Source of the DNA: Micromonospora solifontis
GTDB lineage: Bacteria; Actinomycetota; Actinomycetes; Mycobacteriales; Micromonosporaceae
DNA: 44,962 bases
NCBI RefSeq assembly: GCF_003725545.1
Contig: NZ_RJLN01000043.1
Location: 1-44,962, forward strand
Direction of reading: 5' to 3'
Below the pieces are notes generated by a model that saw only the letters and a program-made list of their open reading frames with translations, did no database searches and was not told the DNA's origin. Position 1 is the stretch's first letter; every line of letters starts with the position of its first letter. The position numbers and the translations under genes are program-made. Positions 31,518 through 40,008 of this stretch are shown piece after piece.

Positions 31518-32026
31518 CGCTGCGCGTCCGGCACCGGCACCGGACCCAGGTCCCCGCTGGGCTCCCGGCTAACGATCTCCAGCAACGTCGGGTCGGCGTG
31601 GATCTCGGCGGTGTGCCGCCACTGAGTGAGCAGCACCGCGACCGGTGACAGGTTCTCCAACGAGGCGGCACCCTGGGCGACCGTGGTCAGCTCGGCCAGC
31701 AACTGGTCGACATCCTCGTCGGGCAGGAACGCCACCCACGGCAGAGCCTCACGCAGGACGCGACGAACCACCTCGCCGGGCTCGGTGCGTACCAGACCGG
31801 CGAGCAGCCGAGCGGTGAAGTCCACGACGACGGCGTCCCGCTCCAACTGATCTGCGCGGGTCAGCGCGAGGTCACCGGCGTCCCGGCGGCGCAGGCGCAG
31901 CGCCCGCACCTTGTCGAGCCGGTCGGCGGCAGCCGCCGGCCGGTGGAGGAACTCGCTGAACGGAAGCTCTTCATAGACCGCACCCACGACCTCCACACTA
32001 CCGTGGAAGTCCGCGACAACGCTCAC
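31514..32026 (-). CDS. Antitoxin-like (prevent-host-death-type) protein
   Basis: A 170-residue protein resembling actinobacterial antitoxins placed before RelE-like genes: ELPFSEFLHRPAAAADRLDKVRALRLRRRDAGDLALTRADQLE in the first half (Phd-like DNA-binding dimer) and a helical second half with LPWVAFLPDEDVDQLL and LLTQWRHTAEIHADP. GTG 32026 overlaps the TrkA-like gene's TGA (GTGA). It is therefore coupled to both neighbours. The assignment is from pattern memory. Confidence 0.65.
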   Translation of the reverse strand: MSVVADFHGSVEVVGAVYEELPFSEFLHRPAAAADRLDKVRALRLRRRDAGDLALTRADQLERDAVVVDFTARLLAGLVRTEPGEVVRRVLREALPWVAFLPDEDVDQLLAELTTVAQGAASLENLSPVAVLLTQWRHTAEIHADPTLLEIVSREPSGDLGPVPVPDAQR

Positions 32027-33804
32027 TCCTCCGACTGCCGGGGCCCCGGCGTGCCCGCCGGCTCGGCCGGGGCCGGGGTGGTCTCCCGGAGCAGCGCGCT
32101 CAGCCCGGCCCGCCGGGCGACCACGGTGAGCCGGTCGCCCGCCTGGATCACCATCCGCGGGTCGGCCGACCAGTCGGTCTTCTGGCCGGACCGGGTGTAC
32201 GCGAGCAGGCGTACCTCGCCGGGACGGGCCACCGCGGCCAGCGGGCGGCCGTCCAGCGGGGAGCCGGCCATCACCGGCACCTCGGTGACCAGCAGCGCGT
32301 GCCGGCCGACCGGGATGGTGGCGATCACCGCGCGGTCCAGCAGCGCCGCCGCGAACGCGGGCGCGGCCAGGTAGGACACGCTGCGCGAGGTGCCGATGCC
32401 GAAGGCCCGCTGGATCCGCTCGGCGAAGTCGCCGTCGAAGAGGCGCAGCACCACCCGCAGTTCGGGGTCGAGGCTGCGGGCGTTCAGCGCGGCCCGCAGG
32501 TTGGTGCCGTCGTCGGTGGAGACCACGACCAGGGCCTGGCAGGTGGCCACCGAGGCGGCCCGCAGGGTCTCCTCCAACCCGGCGTCCCCGACGATCAGCG
32601 GTACGCCGAGCCGGTGCGCCAGCGAAGCGCCCCGCGCCTCGGGGTTCCGGTCGATGGCGACCACCTCGACCCCGAAGTCGTTGAGCTGGGCCATCACCCG
32701 GGTGCCGATGTTGCCCAGCCCGACCACCACCACGTGCCCGGTGCGGTCGGGCTGGATCCGGCCGGTGTGCAGGGCGAGCCGGGCGTTGACGATGCCGTCG
32801 ACCACGGCGGCGGTGATCAGCGGGATCAGGGCCAGCCCGGCCAGGTTGAGCACCACCTGCATGACCTGCGCGGCGCCCGGCTTGTTGAGGTCGGGATCCT
32901 GCCCGCTCAACGTGGTGACCAGGGTGAGGTAGAGCGCGTCCGACCAGTTGACCCCGGCCGCGCGGGCGTTCAGCCAGCCGAGGACGGCGATCACCGCCAG
33001 CAGGGCCAGCACCGCGACGCCGATCTTGCGGGTGGCGAAGCTGCGCAGCGCGCGGAGCAGCACCACCACGGGCTCCCGGCGGCGCCGGGCCCGGGCCAGG
33101 CGGCGGGCGGCCAGCTCGGTGCCGGCCGGCTGGCCGGTCGCCTCGGCCAGCACCACGTCGGCCGACGGCTCGTCGGCGGGGAGCACCCGGATCAGCTCCG
33201 GGTCGGTGGTGACGGCCAGGCCGCAGAGCACGTCCTGGTGGCGTACGTCGGTGCGGCGGGCCGCGTAGAGGGTGCGCCCCGCGTGCCGGAAGTGGGTGGG
33301 GGCCAGCTCGCCCAGCGCGGCGGCGACGAACGCCGGGGCGGCGATGGACGCGTCGGAGAGAACCGCCGAGTCGGGGAAGAACTCGCGCAGGCCGTTGGCG
33401 AGTCTGGTGTTGAACATGCGTACCACCAGTCGCAGCCGGGGCTCGACCTCCTGGGCGCAGAGCGCCGCGTGCATGTTGCCCACGTCGTCCTGGTGCAGCA
33501 GGGCCAGCCCGGCCGCGCCGGCCAGCCCGGCCCGGCGGAAGGTGGCCTCGTCGAGCCGGTCGGCGAAGATCACCTGGATGTCGTCGAGGTCCCGGCCGTC
33601 CGGCCCGTCGGAGCGGCGGCGCTCCGGCACCACCAGGGTGACCCGGACCCGCCCGGCGGACGGCTCGGTCGCCAGCAGGGAGCGGACCACCCAGTATGCG
33701 AGCGGGTCGTTGCCGCAGACCACGTAGTGCGGTCGGGCGTCCCCGTTCGACCGGAGCCGCCACCCGGTCGCCCGGCGCGCGCGGTCACGCAGGGGCTCGG
33801 CCAT
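32023..33804 (-). CDS. TrkA-N/RCK potassium channel-like protein
   Basis: A 593-residue protein with two Rossmann-type RCK/TrkA-N domains (about 25-145, and from about 355 with HVVVVGLGNIGTRV) flanking a two-helix membrane unit (about 255-330). The pore loop, where potassium channels have TVGYGD, reads LVTTLSGQDPD, so the selectivity filter is degenerate. A final TrkA-C-like region closes the protein. It may be a modified ion channel or a nucleotide sensor. Start ATG 33804 has a leaderless TACCAT. Confidence 0.85.
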   Translation of the reverse strand: MAEPLRDRARRATGWRLRSNGDARPHYVVCGNDPLAYWVVRSLLATEPSAGRVRVTLVVPERRRSDGPDGRDLDDIQVIFADRLDEATFRRAGLAGAAGLALLHQDDVGNMHAALCAQEVEPRLRLVVRMFNTRLANGLREFFPDSAVLSDASIAAPAFVAAALGELAPTHFRHAGRTLYAARRTDVRHQDVLCGLAVTTDPELIRVLPADEPSADVVLAEATGQPAGTELAARRLARARRRREPVVVLLRALRSFATRKIGVAVLALLAVIAVLGWLNARAAGVNWSDALYLTLVTTLSGQDPDLNKPGAAQVMQVVLNLAGLALIPLITAAVVDGIVNARLALHTGRIQPDRTGHVVVVGLGNIGTRVMAQLNDFGVEVVAIDRNPEARGASLAHRLGVPLIVGDAGLEETLRAASVATCQALVVVSTDDGTNLRAALNARSLDPELRVVLRLFDGDFAERIQRAFGIGTSRSVSYLAAPAFAAALLDRAVIATIPVGRHALLVTEVPVMAGSPLDGRPLAAVARPGEVRLLAYTRSGQKTDWSADPRMVIQAGDRLTVVARRAGLSALLRETTPAPAEPAGTPGPRQSEE

Positions 33805-33810
33805 GCCCGG

Positions 33811-33816
33811 ATGGTA
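33811..33816 (-). promoter_or_regulatory. -10 element of a leaderless transcript (TrkA-like gene)
   Basis: TACCAT on the minus strand ends 6 nt before the ATG at 33804. Confidence 0.45.
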
Positions 33817-33891
33817 GTCAGCCGATCGCCGTCCGCGCAGCCCCCTGGATCATGGACGCATGGTGTCCCCGAGTACGGGTAGAGCAGCGCC

Positions 33892-34383
33892 ATGCAGACG
33901 TTCCTCCCGTATCCGGACTTCCTGGCCAGCGCCCGGGTGCTGGACGCGAAGCGGCTGGGCAAGCAGCGGGTGGAGACCATCCAGGTGCTGCGCGGCCTGA
34001 CCCGGCCCGACTACGGCTGGCGCAACCACCCGGCCGTGAAGATGTGGGCCGGGTACGAGGAGGCGCTGACCCGGTACGGGCTGGACATGTGCGCGGTCTG
34101 GTGCGAGCCGGGCCGGGCGGACACCTGCGCGGCGACGATGGCCGTCGACCTGGCCACCGCCTGCGGCATCGACACCGTCCGCAGCCAGGCCGAACTGGCC
34201 GAGGCCGGCGAGCTGCCGCCCTGGCTGGGCCGGGAGGACGTGCACCGCAGCCACCGGTCGTCGCTGCTACGCAAGGACCCCGGGCACTACGGCCCAAGGT
34301 TCGACGACGTCCCGCCCGACCTGGAGTACGTCTGGCCACCCTCGGATCGTGAGCGGCGCTGCCTGCTGCCCCGGGACGGATGA
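33892..34383 (+). CDS. MSMEG_6728 family protein (pyrimidine-dimer glycosylase-like)
   Basis: A 163-residue protein starting MQTFLPYPDFLASARVLDAKRLGKQRVET, the typical opening of the MSMEG_6728 family, which is related to phage T4 endonuclease V-type DNA glycosylases. HRSHRSSLLRKDPGHYGP and a Trp-rich C-terminal part are also typical. No strong ribosome site is present; TAGAGC ends 6 nt before the ATG, like a weak leaderless element. Its TGA overlaps an ATG of the downstream frame. Confidence 0.82.
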   Translation: MQTFLPYPDFLASARVLDAKRLGKQRVETIQVLRGLTRPDYGWRNHPAVKMWAGYEEALTRYGLDMCAVWCEPGRADTCAATMAVDLATACGIDTVRSQAELAEAGELPPWLGREDVHRSHRSSLLRKDPGHYGPRFDDVPPDLEYVWPPSDRERRCLLPRDG

Positions 34384-34421
34384 GCCGGCAGACTGGAGGC
34401 CCGTCTGCCGGGAAGGTGCAC

Positions 34422-35960
34422 ATGGCGCTGTCGCAACTGGTCGGTCGGCTCATCGGCGTACGCGAGCACGTGGTGGACCCGGGCGGCGGTGGCGCCCCCC
34501 GGGTGCCTCGCCCGGTGCGGGCGGTGGTGGTGGGCGGCGGCATCGCCGGCATGTCGGCGGCGGTGGTGCTGGCCGAGCGCGGGGTGGACGTGACCGTGCT
34601 GGAGGCGGCGCCCATGCTGGGCGGCCGGCTCGCCGCCTGGCCGGAGGAGCTGCCGGACGGCCCGCAGCGCAACGAGCACGGCTTCCACGCGTTCTTCCGG
34701 CAGTACTACAACTGGCGGTCGATCCTCCGCCGGGCGGGTCCCGGCCTGGGCTTCCTCGCGCCGGTCCCCGGCTACCCGGTGCTGTCCGCCCGGTGGCCGA
34801 CCGAGGAGTTCGGCAGGCTGCCGCCGGCGCCGCCGGCGAACCTGCTGGCGCTGCTGCTGCGCAGCCCCAGCGTGCGCCTGGCCGACCTGCGGTCGATGGA
34901 CCGGGACGCCGCGCTGCCGCTGCTCGCCTACGACCCGGTCCGCACCTACGCCGAATTCGACGAGCGGACCGCCGAGGAGCTGCTCACCTCGCTGCGGCTG
35001 CCGGACCGGGCCCGGGCGATGCTCTTCGAGGTCTTCTCCCACTCGTTCTTCAACCACGAGGCGGAGATGTCGGCCGCCGAGATGATCGCCCAGTTTCACT
35101 TCTACCTGCTCGGCAATCCGGAGGGGCTGGCGTTCGACTGCCCGGACCGGGACTACGCGACGGCGATCTGGGAGCCGCTGACCCGGCACCTGGAGCGGCA
35201 CGGGAGCCGGGTCCGCACCGGCACGGCCGCCACCCGGCTGGACCGCACGCCGGGCGGCTGGCGGGTGACCACCGCCGACCGCGGGTCGCACGAGGCCGCG
35301 CACGTGGTGCTCGCCGTCGACCCGCCGGCGCTCGCCGCGCTGGTCGCCGCCTCCCCCGGCCTGGTCGCGGCGGCACCCCGGCTGGTGGCGCGGATGCCCG
35401 CGTTCGGCGCCCCCGGTCCGCCGTACGCGGTTGCCCGCTACTGGATGGACGGCGACGTCCGCCCCGACCGGGCGGTGTTCAGCGGGGTCTCCCGGCAGGC
35501 CACCCTGGACTCGGTGACGCTCTACCACCGGCTGGAGGACGAGCCGCGCCGCTGGGCCGCGCGGACCGGCGGATCGGTCGTCGAGCTGCACGCGTACGCG
35601 TGCGAGCCGGGCGTGCCGGCCGAGGAGCTGGCCGAACGGATGCGGGTCGAGCTGGCCGCGCTCTGGCCGGAGGCTGCCGGGCTGCGGGTCCGCGAGCTGC
35701 GCGCCCGGGTTGAGGCCCGGGCGCCCGCGTTCACCCCGGGCAGCCACGCCGGCCGCCCCGGGGTACGCACCGACGCCGACGGCCTCTACCTGGCCGGGGA
35801 CGGGATCCGCACCGACTTCCCCAGCGCCCTGATGGAGCGGTCGGCGGCGACCGGGATCGTGGCCGCCAACCACATCCTGCGGGCGGAGGGCGGGGCCGCC
35901 GAGCCGGTCCGCTCGGTACGCCCGCGCGGCCTGCTGGCCGGCCGCCGCCCCGGGCGGTGA
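34422..35960 (+). CDS. FAD-dependent oxidoreductase, CrtU-like
   Basis: A 512-residue flavoprotein. The dinucleotide-binding motif VVVGGGIAGMSAAVVLAERG (about 38-57) is followed by EAAPMLGGR and by NEHGFHAFFRQYYNWR, a signature of CrtU/isorenieratene-synthase-like carotene desaturases and methyltransferases. The C-terminal LYLAGDGIRTDFPSALMERSAATG is the usual FAD-binding end. ATG 34422 is preferred (GGGAAGG 5 nt upstream); ATG 34380 overlaps the previous gene. No other carotenoid genes are nearby, so the substrate is uncertain. Confidence 0.8.
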   Translation: MALSQLVGRLIGVREHVVDPGGGGAPRVPRPVRAVVVGGGIAGMSAAVVLAERGVDVTVLEAAPMLGGRLAAWPEELPDGPQRNEHGFHAFFRQYYNWRSILRRAGPGLGFLAPVPGYPVLSARWPTEEFGRLPPAPPANLLALLLRSPSVRLADLRSMDRDAALPLLAYDPVRTYAEFDERTAEELLTSLRLPDRARAMLFEVFSHSFFNHEAEMSAAEMIAQFHFYLLGNPEGLAFDCPDRDYATAIWEPLTRHLERHGSRVRTGTAATRLDRTPGGWRVTTADRGSHEAAHVVLAVDPPALAALVAASPGLVAAAPRLVARMPAFGAPGPPYAVARYWMDGDVRPDRAVFSGVSRQATLDSVTLYHRLEDEPRRWAARTGGSVVELHAYACEPGVPAEELAERMRVELAALWPEAAGLRVRELRARVEARAPAFTPGSHAGRPGVRTDADGLYLAGDGIRTDFPSALMERSAATGIVAANHILRAEGGAAEPVRSVRPRGLLAGRRPGR

Positions 35961-35984
35961 CCCGGCGTCGGGCATCGAAATGCG

Positions 35985-36014
35985 TTGCCCGTCACCGGAC
36001 CCCGCCCCTACCGT
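35985..36014 (+). promoter_or_regulatory. Promoter of the leader-peptide/terminator unit
   Basis: TTGCCC (35985-35990), 18-bp spacer and TACCGT (36009-36014) fit the housekeeping-sigma pattern. A GGGCA/TGCCC inverted repeat overlaps the -35 side. Confidence 0.45.
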
Positions 36015-36052
36015 GATCCGCGCAAGGTCAACCAGCCCGCCGGGAGCATGCC

Positions 36053-36142
36053 ATGTCGTTGTCGCACGTCACGTGCGTGTCGTCGATGCTGCCCGTCGAT
36101 GGTTGCCGAGCCGAAGGTCCGCGCACCGGGTGGCCGGACTGA
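36053..36142 (+). CDS. Candidate 29-residue leader peptide
   Basis: ATG 36053 has GGGAG 6 nt upstream and encodes 29 residues with two Cys, ending at TGA 36140. It lies between a good promoter and a strong terminator, ahead of the HNH gene. An overlapping longer frame from 36048 is Cys/Arg-rich but badly placed for ribosomes. It could be an attenuation leader peptide or part of a small RNA. Confidence 0.4.
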   Translation: MSLSHVTCVSSMLPVDGCRAEGPRTGWPD

Positions 36143-36166
36143 CGCGTACCCGCGTCCGTCCCGCCG

Positions 36167-36195
36167 CCGCCCGGTCCCGTGACCGGGCGGTTTTT
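36167..36195 (+). terminator. Intrinsic terminator/attenuator before the HNH gene
   Basis: A perfect 10-bp GC stem (36167-36176 with 36181-36190), CCGT loop and a run of five T (36191-36195): the best factor-independent terminator I found in the window. It lies 35 bp before the HNH start codon. Confidence 0.75.
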
Positions 36196-36230
36196 CGTTG
36201 CCGCACCACCGATCGTGAAGGGAGAGCCCG

Positions 36231-36674
36231 GTGGACGCCGTCCTCGTCATCAACGCCGACCTCGGCCCGCTGCACCGGGTCACCGTTCAGCACGCGATCC
36301 GGATGCTCTGCCGGCGGGTCGCCGAGATCCACGAGGCCGAGCCGGACCAGGTCATCGGCGTGTTCCCGATGCCGCGCGTGGTCCGCCTCGTCCGGTACGT
36401 GGTCACCCGCTGGCGGTTCAGCGCCGGGCCGGCCTGGTCCCGGTGCGGGGTGCTGCGCCGCGACGGCCGGCGCTGCGCGTACTGCGACGGCCCGGCCAGC
36501 ACCGTCGACCACATCCTGCCCCGCTCCCGGGGCGGCCGGAACACCTGGAAGAACACGACCGCCGCCTGCTACGACTGCAACCAGCGCAAGGGCGACCGGA
36601 CGCCGGCCGAGGCGGGCATGCCGCTGCGGCGCGAGCCGGTGACGCCGAGCTGGGCCGCGATGGCCGGGCGGTGA
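36231..36674 (+). CDS. HNH endonuclease
   Basis: A 147-residue HNH nuclease. A first zinc pair CAYC (about residue 83), TVDHILPRSRGGRNTWKNT and a second pair CYDCNQRKGD build the catalytic HNH fold. The N-terminal 65 residues (DAVLVINADLGPLHRVTVQHAI) are typical of the stand-alone actinobacterial family. The GTG has AAGGGAG upstream. It may depend on the upstream leader/terminator for expression. Confidence 0.87.
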   Translation: MDAVLVINADLGPLHRVTVQHAIRMLCRRVAEIHEAEPDQVIGVFPMPRVVRLVRYVVTRWRFSAGPAWSRCGVLRRDGRRCAYCDGPASTVDHILPRSRGGRNTWKNTTAACYDCNQRKGDRTPAEAGMPLRREPVTPSWAAMAGR

Positions 36675-36679
36675 CGGAC

Positions 36680-36739
36680 GGCCGGCGGGCACAGGGGGCC
36701 GCGTCGGGGGGTACGCCTCCGGCGCGGCGCCCGCCGGCC
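36680..36739. terminator. Long inverted repeat between convergent HNH and crotonase genes
   Basis: GGCCGGCGGGC (36680-36690) pairs exactly with GCCCGCCGGCC (36729-36739); the 38-nt interior is itself foldable. A bidirectional terminator. Confidence 0.6.
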
Positions 36740-36748
36740 CCTCTCCCC

Positions 36749-37513
36749 TCAGCCGGTTGGTGGGGTCCAGGTGAAGCGCGGCGGGCGGCGCTCGTTGGCC
36801 GCCGCCACTCCCTCCCGGGCCTCGCCGCTGTCCCGGACCTGCCCGTGCCACCAGGCGACCCGGTCGTCGTCGGCGCGGCCGTCGATGATCTCCTTGGCCG
36901 CCGCGACGGTGAGCCGGGAGCGCTCGGCGATCGCGGCGGTGACGGCCTCCACCCGGGCGGCCAACGCGTCGGCGGGGAGCACCTCGTCGACCAGGCCGAT
37001 CCGCAGCGCCCGCCCGGCGTCGACCAGCTCGCTGGTGAACAGGAGGTGTTTGGCGGCGGACGGGCCGACCAGCCGGGCCAGCCGGCGGGTGGTCGGCGCG
37101 GGGTAGACCAGCCCCAGCTTGGCCGGGGGTACGCCGAACCGCGCGTCCTCGGCGGCCAGCCGCAGGTCGCAGGCGACGGCGAGCTGGCATCCGCCGCCGA
37201 CGCAGGCGCCCCGGATCGCCGCGACGGTGGGCTTGCCGAACGCGGCCAGCCGCTCCTCGGCGGCGACCGCGATGCTCCCGTCCCCGGCCGCCAGCAGCTC
37301 GTCCAGCTCACCGAGGTCGGCGCCGGCGCAGAACGTGCCGTCGGCGCCAGTGAGCACCAGGGCGCGTACGGCGGGGTCGGCCTCGAGGCCGTCGAGCAGC
37401 ACCGGCAACTGCCGCCACATGGCCGGGGCCATGGCGTTGCGGCGGGCCGGGTTCCGGATCACCACGGTGGCCACCGGGCCGGTCACCGTGACGGTCAGCT
37501 CCGCGTCCGACAT
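36749..37513 (-). CDS. Crotonase-fold protein (enoyl-CoA hydratase-like) lacking catalytic glutamates
   Basis: A 254-residue crotonase. The oxyanion segment FCAGADLGEL and GGGCQLAVACDLRLA are present, but the two catalytic glutamates are gone: the ELA Glu is Gln (GGGCQLA) and the second Glu, normally in PE..LG, is Ala (PPAKLGL). It is unlikely to be a classical enoyl-CoA hydratase; an isomerase, hydrolase or other acyl-CoA reaction, or a non-catalytic role, is possible. It stands alone on its strand. Confidence 0.82.
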   Translation of the reverse strand: MSDAELTVTVTGPVATVVIRNPARRNAMAPAMWRQLPVLLDGLEADPAVRALVLTGADGTFCAGADLGELDELLAAGDGSIAVAAEERLAAFGKPTVAAIRGACVGGGCQLAVACDLRLAAEDARFGVPPAKLGLVYPAPTTRRLARLVGPSAAKHLLFTSELVDAGRALRIGLVDEVLPADALAARVEAVTAAIAERSRLTVAAAKEIIDGRADDDRVAWWHGQVRDSGEAREGVAAANERRPPRFTWTPPTG

Positions 37514-37553
37514 CTCTCCCCCTCGCGCCGCCGGTCCGGCCGACCATAACGGC

Positions 37554-37594
37554 GGGGCCCGGTGACCACCCGCAGGGGGTGGCCGCCGGGCCCC
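37554..37594 (-). terminator. Two-tier hairpin after the M4 protease gene
   Basis: GGGGCCCGG (37554-37562) pairs with CCGGGCCCC (37586-37594), and inside CCACCC (37566-37571) pairs with GGGTGG (37577-37582). It lies 18 bp beyond the protease stop. Confidence 0.65.
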
Positions 37595-37611
37595 GGGGTC
37601 GGGCGGCTACG

Positions 37612-40008
37612 TCAGGAGACGTTGACCGCGGTGTCGTCGATGACGAAGGACGTCTGCAGGTAGACGTCCTCGGTGCCGAGGAACTTCAGCGTGACGGTCT
37701 GGCCGGCGTAGGCGGCCAGGGAGAAGTTGCGCTGGGTGTAGCCGCTGGCCTTGTTGAGGTTGGAGTAGGTGGCCAGGGTCGCCAGCACGCTGCCGGAGGA
37801 GTTGAGCACCTGCACCGACAGCTTGTCGTAGGCGACGCTGGTGGTGGTCTCCGAGCTGTCGATGTGCAGCCAGAAGCTGAAGTTGTACGAGGTGCAGCCG
37901 GCCGGCAGGGCGACGGACTGGGCGATGTACTCGGTGCTGCTGTAGCCGTAGCCGTTCAGCCACGAGAACCGGGTGCCCGAGTGGGCGGTCTGGCCGGAGT
38001 ACGACCCGATGGTGCCGGTGTTCCCGGTCCACGGGGAGGTGCCGGACTCGAAGCCGGGGTTGCCCAGCTTCTGCCCGGCCCCGGTGCAGCCACCGCCGGT
38101 GCCGTTCACCGTCAGGCTGTAGGTCGCCGAGTGGCTCACCGAGCCGGTGCCGGTGACGGTCACCGAGTAGGTGCCGGCCGGGGTGCCCGACGTGGTGCTG
38201 ATGGTGAGGGTGGACGAGGCGCCCGAGGTCACCGAGGACGGGCTGAACGACGCGGTGGCGCCGCTCGGCAGGCCGGACGCGGAGAACGTCACGGTCTGCG
38301 CGGTCCCGCTGGTGGTGGCGGTGGCGACGGTGGTGGAGACCGAGCCGCCCGCGGTCACCGAGCCGGAGGTCGGCGAGAGCGAGACGGAGAAGTCGTTACC
38401 GGTCGAACCGCAGGGCGCGTCGGAGCCCGCCACGTTCACCGCGGTCCACGCCGCCTGGACGGTCTTGTACTCGGTGGAGCAGTTGCCGTACAGGTCGGTC
38501 GCCGCCTTGAGGGTGTACGCCCGGGCGGTGTTGGCCGGGTTGCTGGTGTTGACGTACGAGGTGTTGGAGGTGAAGTACAGGTCGAGCGCCCGGTACCAGA
38601 TGTTCTCCGCCTTGGTGCGGCCGATGCCGGTCACCGCCGGGGCCGAGCCGCAGACCGGCGAGGTGCCGTACGAGGTGGCGCCGGTGCCCTCGGCGAGGTT
38701 GAAGAAGAAGTGGTTCGCCACGCCGGACGAGTAGTGCACGTCCTTGTTCTTGGTGCTGGTGCTCCAGCAGGAGTCGGACGAGCCGTCCAGCGACGGGTTG
38801 TACATGTAGCGCAGCGGCGTACCGTTGCCGTTGATGTTGATCTTCTCACCGACCTGGTAGTCACCCGGGTCGGCCGGCGCGTTGGCGTAGAACTCCACCA
38901 TGTTGCCGAAGATGTCGCTGGTGGCCTCGTTGAGGCCGCCCGACTCACCGGAGTAGTTCAGCCCGGCGAGCGCCTCGGTGACGCCGTGGCTCATCTCGTG
39001 GCCGGCCACGTCGAGCGAGACCAGCGGGCGGGAGTTGCCGGAGCCGTCGCCGTAGGTCATCTGGGAGCCGTCCCAGAAGGCGTTCACGTAGTTGCTGCCG
39101 TAGTGCACCCGGCTCGGCACACCGTTGCCGTTGCCGAAGATGCCGTTGCGGCCGTGCACGTTCTTGAAGTAGTCGAAGGTCTTCGCCGCGCCGAAGTGGG
39201 CGTCGACGGCGGCGGACTGCCGGTTGGAGTTGCTGCCGTTGCCCCACGCGTTGTCGGCGTCGGTGAAGGTGGTACAGGTTCCGCTGGTGGTGTTGTTCAT
39301 GTCGCAGGTACGGCCGTTGCCGTGCGACGGGTCCACCATCGAGTAGGTGCTGCCGGAGAGCGTCGTGTCGATGCTGACCGTGCCGGTGTAGATGCCCTGG
39401 CCGCTGCCGACCACCGACTCGATCTCGTCGTACGAGCCGATCACCTTGCCGGTGCTGGCGTCGGTGATGACGTGCAGCTTCGACGGGGTCTGCTGGTCCG
39501 CCCGCCAGCCGGTGGCGACGGTCTCCCAGGCCAGGCGGCCCTTGCCGGAGCTGGCGTCGACGAAGAGTTCCGGGCTGCCGAGCGAGGTGAGCGTGCCGGA
39601 GAACGCCTTGCGCGCGCTGGCCTTGGCGGCGGCCGCGCCGACCTTGGCGGTGGTGCTCAGGGTGAGCGGGGCGGCCAGGCCGGACGAGGCGCCGGTCATG
39701 GCGCCGTTCGGGGCGGTGTGGATGACGAAGTCACCGCCGTAGACGCGCAGGCCGTGGTAGGTCCGCGCGTACCGGGTGTGGGCGGCCCCGGACGGGTCCA
39801 CCTTCGTGCGGACGGCCTGGTACGCCTCTCCGCTGGCGCCTTGGACGGCACCCGGGTTGGCCCGGAGCAGGCTGTCCGCGCGAGCTGCGGCGGCGGATTC
39901 GGAGCCGGGGGCGGCGCTGGGGGTTGCCGCGTACGCCGTGGTGGTGACGCAGGTCAGCACGCCGCTGGTGAGCAAGGCTGCGCTGACGGCGGCGAGGGAT
40001 CTCTTCAC
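37612..40008 (-). CDS. Secreted M4 (thermolysin-type) metalloprotease with C-terminal accessory domains
   Basis: A 798-residue secreted protease. A signal peptide (cleavage near AYA-ATP, residue 27) and a propeptide (to about 200) precede the M4 catalytic domain, with zinc motif HEMSH (337-341), third ligand Glu361 in GGLNEATSD and active-site GVANHFFFNL. An Ig-like Ser/Thr-rich domain (about 535-625) and a C-terminal jelly-roll-like domain (GNPGFESGTSPW onwards) follow. GTG 40008 has AGGAGG upstream. Such enzymes digest extracellular protein. It diverges from an emfourin-like lipoprotein gene that may encode its inhibitor. Confidence 0.93.
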   Translation of the reverse strand: MKRSLAAVSAALLTSGVLTCVTTTAYAATPSAAPGSESAAAARADSLLRANPGAVQGASGEAYQAVRTKVDPSGAAHTRYARTYHGLRVYGGDFVIHTAPNGAMTGASSGLAAPLTLSTTAKVGAAAAKASARKAFSGTLTSLGSPELFVDASSGKGRLAWETVATGWRADQQTPSKLHVITDASTGKVIGSYDEIESVVGSGQGIYTGTVSIDTTLSGSTYSMVDPSHGNGRTCDMNNTTSGTCTTFTDADNAWGNGSNSNRQSAAVDAHFGAAKTFDYFKNVHGRNGIFGNGNGVPSRVHYGSNYVNAFWDGSQMTYGDGSGNSRPLVSLDVAGHEMSHGVTEALAGLNYSGESGGLNEATSDIFGNMVEFYANAPADPGDYQVGEKININGNGTPLRYMYNPSLDGSSDSCWSTSTKNKDVHYSSGVANHFFFNLAEGTGATSYGTSPVCGSAPAVTGIGRTKAENIWYRALDLYFTSNTSYVNTSNPANTARAYTLKAATDLYGNCSTEYKTVQAAWTAVNVAGSDAPCGSTGNDFSVSLSPTSGSVTAGGSVSTTVATATTSGTAQTVTFSASGLPSGATASFSPSSVTSGASSTLTISTTSGTPAGTYSVTVTGTGSVSHSATYSLTVNGTGGGCTGAGQKLGNPGFESGTSPWTGNTGTIGSYSGQTAHSGTRFSWLNGYGYSSTEYIAQSVALPAGCTSYNFSFWLHIDSSETTTSVAYDKLSVQVLNSSGSVLATLATYSNLNKASGYTQRNFSLAAYAGQTVTLKFLGTEDVYLQTSFVIDDTAVNVS

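Noticed and set aside
36048..36182. Cys/Arg-rich peptide (MPCRCRTSRACRRCC...) before the HNH gene
   Set aside because: Its ATG is only 1 nt from the GGGAG ribosome site and it runs into the terminator stem; the frame starting at 36053 is better placed. Not fully excluded.
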